In this document: positions 8,958-17,978 of the stretch, piece after piece
How positions within the stretch are numbered: position 1 is the stretch's first letter
Layout: every line of letters begins with the position of its first letter
DNA from: VRUE01 sp963807425
GTDB lineage: Bacteria > Actinomycetota > Thermoleophilia > Solirubrobacterales > 70-9
NCBI GenBank assembly: GCA_963807425.1
Contig: CAWEBZ010000010.1
Coordinates: 124,001 to 188,000 of the forward strand
Direction: 5' to 3'
DNA length: 64,000 nt
Made by a program: the position numbers and the translations under genes
The notes under the pieces: model-generated
What the model was told of the DNA's origin: nothing
What the model saw: only the letters and a program-made list of their open reading frames with translations
Databases searched by the model: none

Positions 8958-10088
8958 GTGGGTGATCTCGCTCTAAACGTGCGCGCAAACGATTTCGGGC
9001 GGCAGTGGGAGGACGTGCGCGACGAGGCGATCGAGGCGATCGACCGGGTCGGCCGCAGCGGCTGGCTGGTGCTCGGTGAGGAAGTTCAAGGGCTTCGAGG
9101 AGGAGTTCGCCCAGTGGTGGGGCATCCCCCACGCGGTCGGCGTCGCCAGCGGCCTCGACGCGATCGAGATCTGCCTTCGCGCCGCCGGGGTCGAACGCGG
9201 GGCCCGGGTCTTGACCACGCCGCTGACCGCCTTCGCGACGACGCTCGCCGCGATCCGCGCCGGCATGGAGCCGGTCTGGTGCGACGTCGACGAGTCGGGC
9301 GGCATCGACCTCGACCTAGTCGAGGCGGCGCTGCGCGAGGACACCTCGATTCGCGCGCTGCTTCCCGTCCACCTCTACGGGCACCCGCTCGACCTCGCCA
9401 GGCTCGAAGCGGATCGCCGGCGATCACGACGTCCTCGTGATCGAGGACTGCGCGCAGTCGGCCGGCGCGCGGCGCGACGGCCGCCCCACCGGCGCCGCCG
9501 GGATCGCCGCCGCCACCAGCCTCTACCCGACCAAGAACCTCGGCGCGATGGGCGACGGCGGCGTCCTGCTCACCGCCGACGCCGAGCTGGCGCAGCGGGC
9601 GCGGAGCCTGCGCGACTACGGCCAGCGGGGACGCTACGAGCACACCGAGCTCGGCCTCAACAGCCGGCTCGACGAGCTGCAGGCGGCGATCCTGCGTTCG
9701 GCCCTGCTGCCGCGGCTCGACCGCTGGCTGCAGCGCCGCGGCGAGATCGCCGCGCGCTACACGGAGGCGCTCTCCGGCACGGCGCTGCGCCCGATCGCCG
9801 CCGTGGCCGGCGAGTCGGCCCATCACCTCTACCCGGTCGAGGTGATGGAGGGTGAGCCCGACGGAGATCGCCGAGGCGCTGTCGAGCCGGGGGTATCGGC
9901 GTCGGCCGCCACTACCCGTTCGTCTGCCCCGACCAGAAGGCGGTGCAAGAGCTCGGCCTGGAAGCTCGGCTCGCTGCCGGTCGCCCGCCGCCTCGCCGAG
10001 CGCGAGCTCTCGCTGCCGATCCACCCTTACCTGGAGGACGCCGAGGTCGAGCGCCACGATCGACGCCTGCCTGGAGGCCTGCGGATGA
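8958..10088 (+). pseudogene. DegT/DnrJ/EryC1 sugar aminotransferase, frame broken by six +1 indels
   Basis: Across three frames this span encodes one complete DegT-family PLP aminotransferase of about 374 residues. It begins GTG (GDLALNVRANDFGRQW), then SGLDAIEICLRAAGV, the cofactor-binding IEDCAQSAGA, and SLYPTKNLGAMGDGG carrying the PLP lysine, and ends PYLEDAEVE...ACG. Extra bases lie at about 9085, 9411, 9857, 9889, 9960 and 10053; removing them restores one frame (1131 to 1125 bases). Together with RmlA/RmlB and the fused enzyme at 11029 it fits FdtB/QdtB, which aminates a dTDP-3-keto-6-deoxyhexose. I believe the gene is intact in the organism. Confidence 0.75.
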
Positions 10089-11032
10089 GCCCCCCGTCAA
10101 CTCGCTCGTCGTCCCCGTCTACGGCAACGCCGCTTCGATCGACGCCCTGGTCGAGACGGTGTCGATGCTGGCCGGGCAGGTCGAGGGCGGGCTGGAGACG
10201 ATCTTCGTCATCGACGGCAGCCCGGACGACTCCCGACGAGCGGCTGCTGGACGCGCTGCGCGGAACGGACCTCGACGTCCGCCTCGTCGACCACTCGCGC
10301 AACTTCGGCTCCTTCGCAGCGATCCGCACCGGCATGAGCCTCGCCCGCGGCGAGCGCATCGCGGTGATGGCCGCCGACCTGCAGGAGCCGCCCGAGCTGG
10401 TGATCGAGTTCCTGCGCCGCCTCGCCACCGGCAAGGTCGACGTCGTGGCGGGCGAACGGGCGAGTCGCGACGACCGCGGCGACGCCGCGTCGAAGCTCTA
10501 CTGGCGCCTCTACCGCCGCTTCGTGATGGCCGACATCCCGGACACCGGCGTCGACGTCTTCGCCTGCACCGCGACGGTCCGCGACGTGATCTGCTCGCTC
10601 GAGCACACCAACACCTCGCTCGTCGCCCAGCTCTTCTGGGTCGGCTTCCGGCGCGAGGTCGTCCCCTACGACCGGCGCCCGAGCCCCGGCAAGAGCGGCT
10701 GGACGCTGCGACGCAAGCTCCGCTATCTCTCCGACAGCGTCTTCGCCTTCACCGACCTGCCGGTGCGCGTGCTCTGGGTCGTCGGCCTGCTCGGCCTGGC
10801 TCTCGGCGTCCTGGTCAGCCTCGTCATCGTCATCGCCCGCGCCGCCGGCGCGATCGACGTGCCGGGCTACGCTGCGACGATCCTCGTCATCGTCTTCTTC
10901 GGCAGCTTCAACCTGATCGGGCTCGGGATCATCGGCTCCTACGTGTGGCGAGCGTACGAGACGGTCAAGGGGCGGCCCGGTGCGATCGTCCGCGACGTCA
11001 TCGAGCTACCAGGGGGGAACAGAGATGGATGA
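10085..11032 (+). CDS. GtrB-like family 2 glycosyltransferase (two compensating indels)
   Basis: The product is a family 2 transferase with an N-terminal GT-A domain (VVPVYGNAASIDALV, VMAADLQEPPEL, DTGVDVFACT) and two C-terminal membrane helices (VLWVVGLLGLALGVLVSLVI and ILVIVFFGSFNLIGLGIIGS). This is the GtrB/DPM-like layout that charges undecaprenyl phosphate with a sugar. The ATG at 10085 overlaps the preceding stop as ATGA, but a C6 run at 10090-10095 and an extra C at 10232-10234 put the start and the body in different frames. The length stays a multiple of three, consistent with one loss and one gain. Confidence 0.78.
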   Translation: MSPPSTRSSSPSTATPLRSTPWSRRCRCWPGRSRAGWRRSSSSTAARTTPDERLLDALRGTDLDVRLVDHSRNFGSFAAIRTGMSLARGERIAVMAADLQEPPELVIEFLRRLATGKVDVVAGERASRDDRGDAASKLYWRLYRRFVMADIPDTGVDVFACTATVRDVICSLEHTNTSLVAQLFWVGFRREVVPYDRRPSPGKSGWTLRRKLRYLSDSVFAFTDLPVRVLWVVGLLGLALGVLVSLVIVIARAAGAIDVPGYAATILVIVFFGSFNLIGLGIIGSYVWRAYETVKGRPGAIVRDVIELPGGNRDG

Positions 11033-11960
11033 GAGTGTTCGTCCACGCGCGCGGCATCTGCGAGAGCGAGAACGTCGGCCCGGGAACGCGGATCTGGGCC
11101 TTCGCCCACGTGCTCGCGGGCGCGACGCTCGGGGCGGACTGCAACATCTGCGACGGCGTCTTCGTCGAGGACGGCGTCACGGTCGGCGACCGGGTCACGA
11201 TCAAGTCCGGGGTCCAGCTCTGGGACGGGGTCGAGCTCGAGGACGACGTCTTCGTCGGCCCCAACGCCACCTTCACCAACGACCCGTTCCCGCGCAGCCG
11301 GCAGTACCTGGAGGAGTACCCGCGCACGGTGGTCCGTGCCGGCGCCTCGATCGGCGCCAACGCGACGATCCTTCCCGGCCTCGAGATCGGCCAGCGGCGC
11401 GATGGTCGGCGGCGGGCGCCGTGGTGACCCGGCCGGTGCCGCCGCACGCGATCGTCAAGGGCAACCCCGCCCGCATCCAGCGGCTACGTCGAGACCCAAG
11501 GATCGGTGCCGCAGTCCGCCGACCACTCGCCAGTGCCGGCAAGACGTCGCTGGCGGTCCGCGACGTGCACGTGCAGCGCTTCCCCGAGTACGCCGACCTG
11601 CGCGGACAGCTCAGCAGCGGGGACCTGCCTAGCGAGGGGGTGCCGTTCTCGCCGCAGCGCTGGTTCATGGTCTACGGCGTGCCCAGCCGCGAGGTCCGCG
11701 GCGAGCACGCCCATCGCGTCTGCGAGCAGTTCCTGATCTGCGTCTCCGGCCAGGTGATGGTCGCCGTCGACGACGGCGAGAACCGAGCTGAAGTCCTGCT
11801 CGACTCTCCGACGTTGGGCATCTACATCCCCGCCGGCGTCTGGGCCAGCCAGTTCCGCTACGACGCCGACGCGGTCCTGCTGGTGCTCGCCTCGCATCCG
11901 TACGACCCCGACGACTACATCCGCAACTACGACGAGTTCCTCGCCTCGGTCAACGACTAG
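11029..11960 (+). CDS. Fused sugar acetyltransferase / dTDP-4-oxo-6-deoxyhexose 3,4-ketoisomerase
   Basis: The N-terminal half is a hexapeptide-repeat acetyltransferase (GTRIWAFAHVLAGATLG, GVFVEDGVTVGD, HAIVKGNPARIQR), like FdtC/QdtC. The C-terminal half, about 140 residues, is a cupin of the FdtA/QdtA/WxcM type (RGEHAHRVCEQFLICVSGQ, IPAGVWASQF, YDPDDYIRNYDEF). WxcM-type fusions carry the same two activities. Extra bases at 11391-11392 and 11414-11416 split the acetyltransferase end; removing both gives 309 residues in one frame. The ATG overlaps the preceding stop (ATGA). With RmlA, RmlB and the aminotransferase it predicts dTDP-Fuc3NAc or dTDP-Qui3NAc; the 3,4-isomer cannot be told from sequence. 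Confidence 0.8.
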
Positions 11961-11961
11961 C

Positions 11962-13380
11962 GTGCGCCGCATGCTGCCGGCTGGTGCATTGCACTGGGCC
12001 CGCGAGCGTCCGGCACTGACGGCGTTCCTGATCGCGCTGCCGGCGGCGCTGGTACTGGCGGTCGCGCAGGGCGAGAAGTTCTTCTACTACGACTCCGGCG
12101 AATACTGGGACCTCTCGCTGACCTTCGCAGAGAACGGCCACTTCTCGCTGCTCGACTTCGAGAACAACGGCCTGCGGGGCTACTCGCTGCCGCTTCTCTA
12201 CTGGGCGCTGCGCAACGTCGCCGAAGTCGTCACTGACAGCCAGTGGCACGTGGTCTGGGCCTTGAACTCGGTCGCCTTCGCGCTGATTGGCGCCGTGCTC
12301 GGGCCGAAGCTCGCCTCGATCGCCTGGCCCGAGGCGCGCTGGACCGTGGGTCGCGGACTCGCCCTCACCGCGCTGATCTTCGTCTTCTGGAGCGGCTATT
12401 TGAGCTTCCCCCTGAGCGATTTCCCGGCGCTGGCCGCCGCTCTGCTGGCCCTAATCGCGGTCTCTCGAATCGACTCTCCGGCCTGGCTGCTCGTCGCCGG
12501 CCTCGCAGCCGGCCTCGCGCTCAACATGCGCCCCGCCTACCTGCTGCTGACGCCGCTGCTGGCCGGGCTGCTCGCCTGGGGGTGGCTCGAAAGGCAAAAG
12601 GCCGGCGCCTCATATGGGCGGATGGCGCTCTGCTTCGCGGCGCTCTTCGCCGGCTTCGCGACGGTCGCCGTACCGCAGTCGATCTCCCAGCACGATCGGT
12701 TCGGCGATTACAGCCCCGTCCCCGGGAGCTCAGCAGGGCTGACCGGCTTCCAGTACGCGGTCGGGCTCAGGCTGCAGGCCTACGGGACCCACGTGAGCGG
12801 CCTGCCGCAGATGGAATACCTCGACCCGCACACGAAGGAGATCGTCGCCGGCCTCGAGAACGGCTCGGTCGGCGGCACCGGGGGATACCTCGGCATCGTC
12901 GCCGACCACCCGCTGACGATGGCGGGCGTCTTCGGCAGGCACGTGGTCAACGGCCTCGACCAGCGCTACACGACCCCCTACGTCGAGGTCCTGGAAGCCG
13001 ACCGCGGCGGCGTCGCCTCCGCCTGGCACCTGGCGCTGCGGATCGCGGGCTTCCTGCTCGTGTTCCTGGCGCTGCTGAGAGCCCTCTGGCCCGCGGCGCG
13101 GCGCAGCCTTGGGCTGGCGCGCTGGCGCTACCCGCTCGCCCTGCTGGCGGTCTCGTCCTCGGCGATCCCCTCGGCGGTCGAGACCCGCTTCCTGCTCCCG
13201 GTCTTCGTGCTGAGCGCGCTGCTGGTCCTCGCGCCCGGCTGGCGCTCCGCCCTCTCCGCGCTCCACGACACCTCCGACCGTCGCCGCACCCTGAGTCTCG
13301 TCCTCGGCGCCGGCATCGTCTATGCGGCGATCGTCTGGGCAATCGTCAGCGCCGCGACCGACAACCTGCGCCTGAGCTGA
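11962..13380 (+). CDS. GT-C-like polytopic glycosyltransferase
   Basis: The 472-residue protein has about ten membrane segments. After the first helix comes an acidic loop, YYDSGEYWDLS (42-52), like the catalytic Asp region of GT-C enzymes (ArnT/PMT/GT39-like), which use polyprenyl-phosphate sugars outside the membrane. It starts with GTG one base after the fused enzyme stop, so it is probably cotranscribed. A plausible partner is the GtrB-like enzyme at 10085, which would make the lipid-linked donor; this is the layout of GtrB plus dedicated transferase pairs. Acceptor and sugar are unknown. Confidence 0.65.
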   Translation: MRRMLPAGALHWARERPALTAFLIALPAALVLAVAQGEKFFYYDSGEYWDLSLTFAENGHFSLLDFENNGLRGYSLPLLYWALRNVAEVVTDSQWHVVWALNSVAFALIGAVLGPKLASIAWPEARWTVGRGLALTALIFVFWSGYLSFPLSDFPALAAALLALIAVSRIDSPAWLLVAGLAAGLALNMRPAYLLLTPLLAGLLAWGWLERQKAGASYGRMALCFAALFAGFATVAVPQSISQHDRFGDYSPVPGSSAGLTGFQYAVGLRLQAYGTHVSGLPQMEYLDPHTKEIVAGLENGSVGGTGGYLGIVADHPLTMAGVFGRHVVNGLDQRYTTPYVEVLEADRGGVASAWHLALRIAGFLLVFLALLRALWPAARRSLGLARWRYPLALLAVSSSAIPSAVETRFLLPVFVLSALLVLAPGWRSALSALHDTSDRRRTLSLVLGAGIVYAAIVWAIVSAATDNLRLS

Positions 13381-13392
13381 GCGGCGCCCTGT

Positions 13393-14514
13393 TTAGGGCC
13401 GCGCGCGGCCGCCGGCGAGGGCGACGAAGGAGTGCCAGGCGGGCTTCGGCCTGAAGTGGTTGCCGGCCTTGAAGAGACCGACCGAGTCGCAGAAGTTGCA
13501 GGCGCCGGTGTGGGAGTCCTTCCAGGAGAACCAGTAGCTGCCCTTGAGGTTGAGGCGGCTGCGGTTATCGATCATGTACCGGTAGGCGCCGCGCAGTTCG
13601 CGCGCCTGGCCTTGGATCCCCTGCTCGAAAGCGACGACCTGGGGATCGTTCTGCGAGCCCCAGCCCAGCTCGGTTATGTAGAAGCCGGCACTGGGATCGC
13701 GGTTGTCGAGGACGACTTCGCGGATCCCCTCGGTCAGTTCTTCCAGCACGTCGACGTGGAAGGCGTAGGGGTGCAGTGCCACGGCGTCGAACTGCGACTT
13801 GATCCCCGGGACGCGGTAGAGGCGGTCGAGGAAGTCGGCGGCGGACATGCCGCGCTTGCCGCGCTCGTCCGGATCGCCGAAGAGACCCGAGAGGATCACC
13901 TTGGCGCCGGGGTCGGCGGCCTTGATCACCCCGTGGGTCTGCTTCAGCAGGCGCGCGTAGCGCCCCACCGACACCGGGAAGGCGAAGTAGAAGAAGTTGG
14001 CCTCGTTCCAGACCTGCCAGGTGCGGATCGGCACCGACCGGCCGATCGCCGGCACGTAGTTGATGCCGGCCACGGCCGGTGCGTGCTCGGCCCAGAACTC
14101 CCCGCCTGGCCGGTAACGCTCCACGGCTGCTTTGACGAAGGCCGCCCACGCCTTCCTGGCGCGGCCGCTGTCGACCGGCATCGTCGTCGTCTTCGCCGCC
14201 AGCCAGGGCGGCGTGCTGTAGAGGAAGGGGAAGATCGTCAGGCCACGCCGGGCGGCGACCTCGACGATGCTGTCGACGCTGCTCCAGTCGTAGTCCGGCT
14301 TCGGGCCGGGCTGGATCAGGGCCCAGTTGAACGGGATGCGGATGCTGCCGACGCCACCGGCTTTCATGTAGGACGCGTCGGTGTCGGTCAGCTCGGTCTG
14401 CGGCGCGATGCCGAAGAAGGTCTTGGGAACGCCGGCCGGGCGGCCTCCCGCCGTGGTGGCGAGAAGGGCGACGGCGAGAGCTCCAAGGGCGGTGACGAGG
14501 AAGAGGCGCTTCAT
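13393..14514 (-). CDS. Secreted clan GH-A glycoside hydrolase
   Basis: The 373-residue protein starts MKRLFLVTALGALAVALLATTAGG, a signal peptide ending near residue 24. The TIM-barrel sequence has TWQVWNEANFF with the putative acid/base Glu171, LHPYAFHVDV on a middle strand, and FYITELGWGS with the putative nucleophile Glu282. This is the clan GH-A arrangement (GH39/GH5-like). I chose the ATG at 14514 because the signal peptide starts there. It may trim or remodel the surface glycan made upstream; substrate unknown. Confidence 0.8.
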   Translation of the reverse strand: MKRLFLVTALGALAVALLATTAGGRPAGVPKTFFGIAPQTELTDTDASYMKAGGVGSIRIPFNWALIQPGPKPDYDWSSVDSIVEVAARRGLTIFPFLYSTPPWLAAKTTTMPVDSGRARKAWAAFVKAAVERYRPGGEFWAEHAPAVAGINYVPAIGRSVPIRTWQVWNEANFFYFAFPVSVGRYARLLKQTHGVIKAADPGAKVILSGLFGDPDERGKRGMSAADFLDRLYRVPGIKSQFDAVALHPYAFHVDVLEELTEGIREVVLDNRDPSAGFYITELGWGSQNDPQVVAFEQGIQGQARELRGAYRYMIDNRSRLNLKGSYWFSWKDSHTGACNFCDSVGLFKAGNHFRPKPAWHSFVALAGGRARP

Positions 14515-14598
14515 CGAGTGCGGAAAGGTAGCGGGTCGATCACTCTGCAACACGGCGAAAGGCCGCATGTAGCGAGATCGTGAACTCGATCCGCTGCG

Positions 14599-15066
14599 TT
14601 AGTAGGTCCCGCCCAGCTTGCGGTGGTCCCAGGTGGCGGTGCGCAGCGGCTTGAAGTGGATCGCCACCCGCTTCGGTGCCTGCGCTTCCAGCGCCGCCTT
14701 GGCGTCCCCCTCGACCGAGGAGATCCCCTCCGCATAGCGCAGCGTCAGCTCTTCGGCGAAGCCGACCACGGTCTCGGGGTCGCGGTGGATCTCAGCCTCG
14801 GCCTCGATCGTCGCCCCGCGCAGCTCGCCGTACTCGTGGCCGGTCTCGACCAGCACAGTCGCTCGCGGATCGCGCTCGAGGTTGCGCACCTTCTGCGATT
14901 TGCCGTAAGTCCAGACCCAGATCTCGCCCGCCCGCGGCACGAACCACATCGGCATCGAGTGCGGCCAGCCACGCGGGCCGAGGCTGGAGACGACGGCGAT
15001 CCGCTCGCCCTCGAGCAGCTCCAGCAGCTCGTCGTCGCTCAGCTGGATCTGGTCGCGGCGGCTCAC
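14599..15066 (-). CDS. Pyridoxamine 5'-phosphate oxidase-fold (FMN or F420) protein
   Basis: The protein has 155 residues from a GTG at 15064-15066. The sequence RIAVVSSLGPRGWPHSMPMWFV...GEIWVWTYGKSQKVRNLERDPRATVLVE is the split-barrel flavin/F420-binding signature of PNPOx-like proteins. Actinobacterial members often use F420 rather than FMN; the class cannot be decided here. It stands alone on its strand, 33 bases from the divergent acyltransferase gene. The substrate is unknown. Confidence 0.82.
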   Translation of the reverse strand: MSRRDQIQLSDDELLELLEGERIAVVSSLGPRGWPHSMPMWFVPRAGEIWVWTYGKSQKVRNLERDPRATVLVETGHEYGELRGATIEAEAEIHRDPETVVGFAEELTLRYAEGISSVEGDAKAALEAQAPKRVAIHFKPLRTATWDHRKLGGTY

Positions 15067-15099
15067 CGCCGCGCAGTGTAAGGGGGAGCGATCGTTACG

Positions 15100-16305
15100 A
15101 TGCCGCGCTTGGACCCACGAGCGGGAGCGCCAAGGCTCCCGGCACTGACTGGCATTCGGATCTTCGCGGCGCTCGCCGTGTACGCCAGCCACGTCGAAGC
15201 GCCGGCGGGGGCGCCCGAGTTCGCCAAGACCTTCTTCGCCTCCGGCTACTGCGGCGTCACCCTCTTCTTCGTCCTCTCCGGCTTCGTCCTGGCGCTCAAC
15301 TACTTCGACGTCATGCGCAGGCCGAACGCCAGCGGCACCTTCCAATACTTCGTCGCCAGGTTCGCCCGCGTCTACCCGCTCTACGTACTCATCCTCTTCT
15401 TCTTCGTCGTCCGCCAGCACGCGCTCGGCCTCGGCATCGACGGCTGGTGGCGCAACCTACTGGCGATCCAGGCCTGGGACCCGAACCTCGAACACGCCTA
15501 CGCCTTCGACCCGCCGGCCTGGTCGATCAGCGTCGAGTTCTTCCTCTACGCCTGCTTCCCGCTCGTCGTGCCGCTGATCGCGCGGCTGCAGCGGCCGCGC
15601 GCGCTGCTGATCGCCGCCGGTGCTGTGATCGCCGCCATGGTCGCCCTCGCCGCCTGGTTTGTCATCAAAGGGGTCCCGATCTTCCCCTGGGACGGCGGCT
15701 CGGCCCACCGCTGGCTCTACCGCACGCCGCTGACCCGGCTCGGCGACTTCGTCCTCGGCATCCTCGCCGCGCGCCTCTACTTCCAGACCAGGGATCGGGA
15801 GTCGGTCAAGCGGCTCGGCGCGCCCCTCGCGATCGGGGCTGCGGCCGTCGCGATCGCTCTGATGTGCTGGCCCGAGCTGGTGATGACCGCGTGGAGCTGG
15901 GACCTCGCCTATGCGGTCCCGGCGGTGGTCTTCATCTTCGGCCTCGCCGTCGCGCCGCTGAGCATGCCGGCTCGTTTCTTCTCGCTGCCCTTCATCGTCC
16001 TCCTCGGCGAGGCCTCCTATGCCTTCTACCTGGTCCACCACCCGGCGATCGGCTTCCTCGGCGGCGGCACCTGGGACGCCTGGGCCTCGCCTTCGGTGGT
16101 CGTCTACGAAGGGCTCGTCCTCGGCACGATCCTCGCCCTCGCGGTCGGCCTCCACATAACCGTCGAGCGACCGGCCCGCACCTACATCAAGCGGATCTTT
16201 GCCTGGCGACCCAGCCGGGGGCGGGTCGGGGAAGGTGCCGCGCTGAAGAAACCTGCTCCCGACCCGGTCTCCGCGGCGGTCAAGCCGCAGCCCGAGAAGG
16301 CCTGA
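15100..16305 (+). CDS. Acyltransferase family 3 membrane protein (OafA-like)
   Basis: The 401-residue protein has about ten membrane helices. The first holds GIRIFAALAVYASHVE with the conserved Arg20 and His31, followed by GVTLFFVLSGFVLALNY, the family hallmark. Members transfer acetyl or other acyl groups to surface sugars or lipids on the outer face of the membrane. It may decorate the glycan encoded upstream. The C-terminal tail is cytosolic and basic; its last 26 bases overlap the convergent regulator gene. Confidence 0.88.
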   Translation: MPRLDPRAGAPRLPALTGIRIFAALAVYASHVEAPAGAPEFAKTFFASGYCGVTLFFVLSGFVLALNYFDVMRRPNASGTFQYFVARFARVYPLYVLILFFFVVRQHALGLGIDGWWRNLLAIQAWDPNLEHAYAFDPPAWSISVEFFLYACFPLVVPLIARLQRPRALLIAAGAVIAAMVALAAWFVIKGVPIFPWDGGSAHRWLYRTPLTRLGDFVLGILAARLYFQTRDRESVKRLGAPLAIGAAAVAIALMCWPELVMTAWSWDLAYAVPAVVFIFGLAVAPLSMPARFFSLPFIVLLGEASYAFYLVHHPAIGFLGGGTWDAWASPSVVVYEGLVLGTILALAVGLHITVERPARTYIKRIFAWRPSRGRVGEGAALKKPAPDPVSAAVKPQPEKA

Positions 16306-17245
16306 ACGCCCCGCGGTAGGCGGTGGGCGTGGTCGAGGTGGCGCGGCGAAAGTGGTCGCGCAGCGAGGCGGCGGTGCCGAAGCCCGCCCGCCATGCGACC
16401 TCGTCGACCGGCAGCTCGGACTGCTCGAGCAGGCGCTGGGCCTCGCGCACCCGCTGAGCCAGCAGCCACTGCAACGGCGTGGTCCCGGTCTCCTCCCGGA
16501 AGCGGCGGGCGAAGGTGCGGGGGCTGACGCTTGCGTGGGCGGCCATCGCCGCCACGTCGAGCGGCTGCTCGAGCCGCTCGATCGCCCAGCGGCGCGTCGC
16601 CTCGAGCGATCCGCCCAGTCCCTCCTGAGGGGCATCGGGGCGCTCGATGAACTGGGCCTGGCCGCCTTCGCGGTGGGGCGCCGCGACCATCTGGCGGGCG
16701 ACCGTCTCGCCGATCGCGGCGCCGCAGTCCTTGCGGATCACGTGCAGGCATAGGTCGATGCCGGCGCTGAGCCCGGCCGAGGTCATCACCTCGCCTTCGT
16801 CGACGTAGAGCGCGGCGGGGTCCACCTCGATCGCCGGGAAGCGACCCGCCAGCTCCTCGGCGAAGGCCCAGTGGGTGGTCGCTCGCCGGCCGTCGAGCAA
16901 CCCGGCGTATGCGAGGGCGAAGGCACCGGTGCAGACGGAGAGCACGCGTGTGCCTCGCTCCGCCGCAGCACGCAGCGCATCCAGCATCTCCGTGGGCGGC
17001 GGCGAGAGCACCGCGAAGTAGGCGGGGACGACCACGGTGTCTGCCCCGTCGAGCAGCTCGAGGCCGCCTTGCGGCTTGACCGTGAACCCGGTCGTTGTCC
17101 TCAGCTCCTTCCCCCCGAGCGAGCAGGATGAGAACTCATACAGCGGCTGCCCATCGGGGCGGGCCGCGATCGTGAAGGCATGGGCCGGAGAGCTGAGGTC
17201 GAAGGCGACCAAGCCGTCGAGGCAGAGTGCGACCACGCGGTGCAT
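16280..17245 (-). CDS. GlxA-family AraC-type transcriptional regulator
   Basis: Residues 1-190 form a DJ-1/PfpI-like domain with the nucleophile-elbow Cys105 (SVCTGAFALAYAGLLDG) and ATTHWAF. Residues 215-315 form an AraC helix-turn-helix (AAMAAHASVSPRTFARRFREE...WLLAQRVREAQRLLE...GFGTAASLRDHFRR). Such regulators sense an unknown metabolite with the inert amidase-like domain. It diverges from the single-domain DJ-1/PfpI gene at 17316 with only 70 bases between them, so it probably regulates that gene. Length 321 is normal. Confidence 0.9.
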   Translation of the reverse strand: MHRVVALCLDGLVAFDLSSPAHAFTIAARPDGQPLYEFSSCSLGGKELRTTTGFTVKPQGGLELLDGADTVVVPAYFAVLSPPPTEMLDALRAAAERGTRVLSVCTGAFALAYAGLLDGRRATTHWAFAEELAGRFPAIEVDPAALYVDEGEVMTSAGLSAGIDLCLHVIRKDCGAAIGETVARQMVAAPHREGGQAQFIERPDAPQEGLGGSLEATRRWAIERLEQPLDVAAMAAHASVSPRTFARRFREETGTTPLQWLLAQRVREAQRLLEQSELPVDEVAWRAGFGTAASLRDHFRRATSTTPTAYRGAFRPSRAAA

Positions 17246-17315
17246 GGCAGAAATCTATCGAACATTGGCAATCCTGCCTCTGGAATCCACGGCGGCGCGA
17301 CGAGATGATCCCCCC

Positions 17316-17978
17316 ATGCAAATAGCCATCCTCATCTTCGACAAGCTCACCGCCCTCGACGCAGTCGGCCCCTACGAGGTGCTGCGCAACGTGCCCGGCT
17401 GGGAGGTCAAGTTCGTCGGCATCGAGCGCGGTCCGATCCGCACCGACAGCGGCGCACTCGGGCTCAACATCGACTACGCCCTCGACGAGGTGACCGATCC
17501 CGACATCGTCCTCGTCCCCGGCGGCGAGGGCAACCGGCCGCTGTTGAAGGACGAGCGGGTCCTCTCCTGGCTGCGCCAGGTCGACGCGGGAACCAAGTGG
17601 ACGACCTCGGTCTGCACCGGCTCCCTCGTGCTGGCGGCCGCCGGCCTGCTCGAAGGCAAGATGGCGACCACCCACTGGCTCTTCGTCGAGCAGCTGCGCG
17701 AGCTCGGCGCCGACCCGGTCGGCGGCCGCTTCGTCGCCGACGGCAAGACGATCACCGCGGCCGGCGTCTCGGCCGGGATCGACATGGCGCTGTATCTGGT
17801 CGGTCAGGAGGCCGGCCCCGAGGTCGCCCAGGCGGTTCAGCTGGGAATCGAGTACGACCCCCAGCCGCCCTTCGAGGGCGGCTCGCCGAGCAAGACGCCG
17901 AAGGCCGTGGTCGAGCTGGTCGAAGCGGTCGCCGAAAACGGCGACGACTGGCTCGACACCACCAGCGCTAGCGGCTGA
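17316..17978 (+). CDS. DJ-1/PfpI family protein (isonitrile hydratase-like)
   Basis: The 220-residue protein has the DJ-1/PfpI fold: ILIFDKLTALDAVGPYEVL near the N-terminus, an acidic loop, and TTSVCTGSLVLAAAGLLEG with nucleophile Cys100, followed by ATTHWLFVEQL. This pattern is closest to the isonitrile hydratase-like branch. It lies divergently to a GlxA regulator that carries the same fold. The ATG at 17316 is the first in frame giving the usual N-terminus. The last 11 bases overlap the convergent DUF1906 gene. Confidence 0.87.
   Translation: MQIAILIFDKLTALDAVGPYEVLRNVPGWEVKFVGIERGPIRTDSGALGLNIDYALDEVTDPDIVLVPGGEGNRPLLKDERVLSWLRQVDAGTKWTTSVCTGSLVLAAAGLLEGKMATTHWLFVEQLRELGADPVGGRFVADGKTITAAGVSAGIDMALYLVGQEAGPEVAQAVQLGIEYDPQPPFEGGSPSKTPKAVVELVEAVAENGDDWLDTTSASG

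Noticed and set aside
8958..11960. Decay of the aminosugar genes as true pseudogenes
   Set aside because: No in-frame stops or lost active-site residues beyond single-base indels; coding bias and motifs stay intact on both sides of each break.
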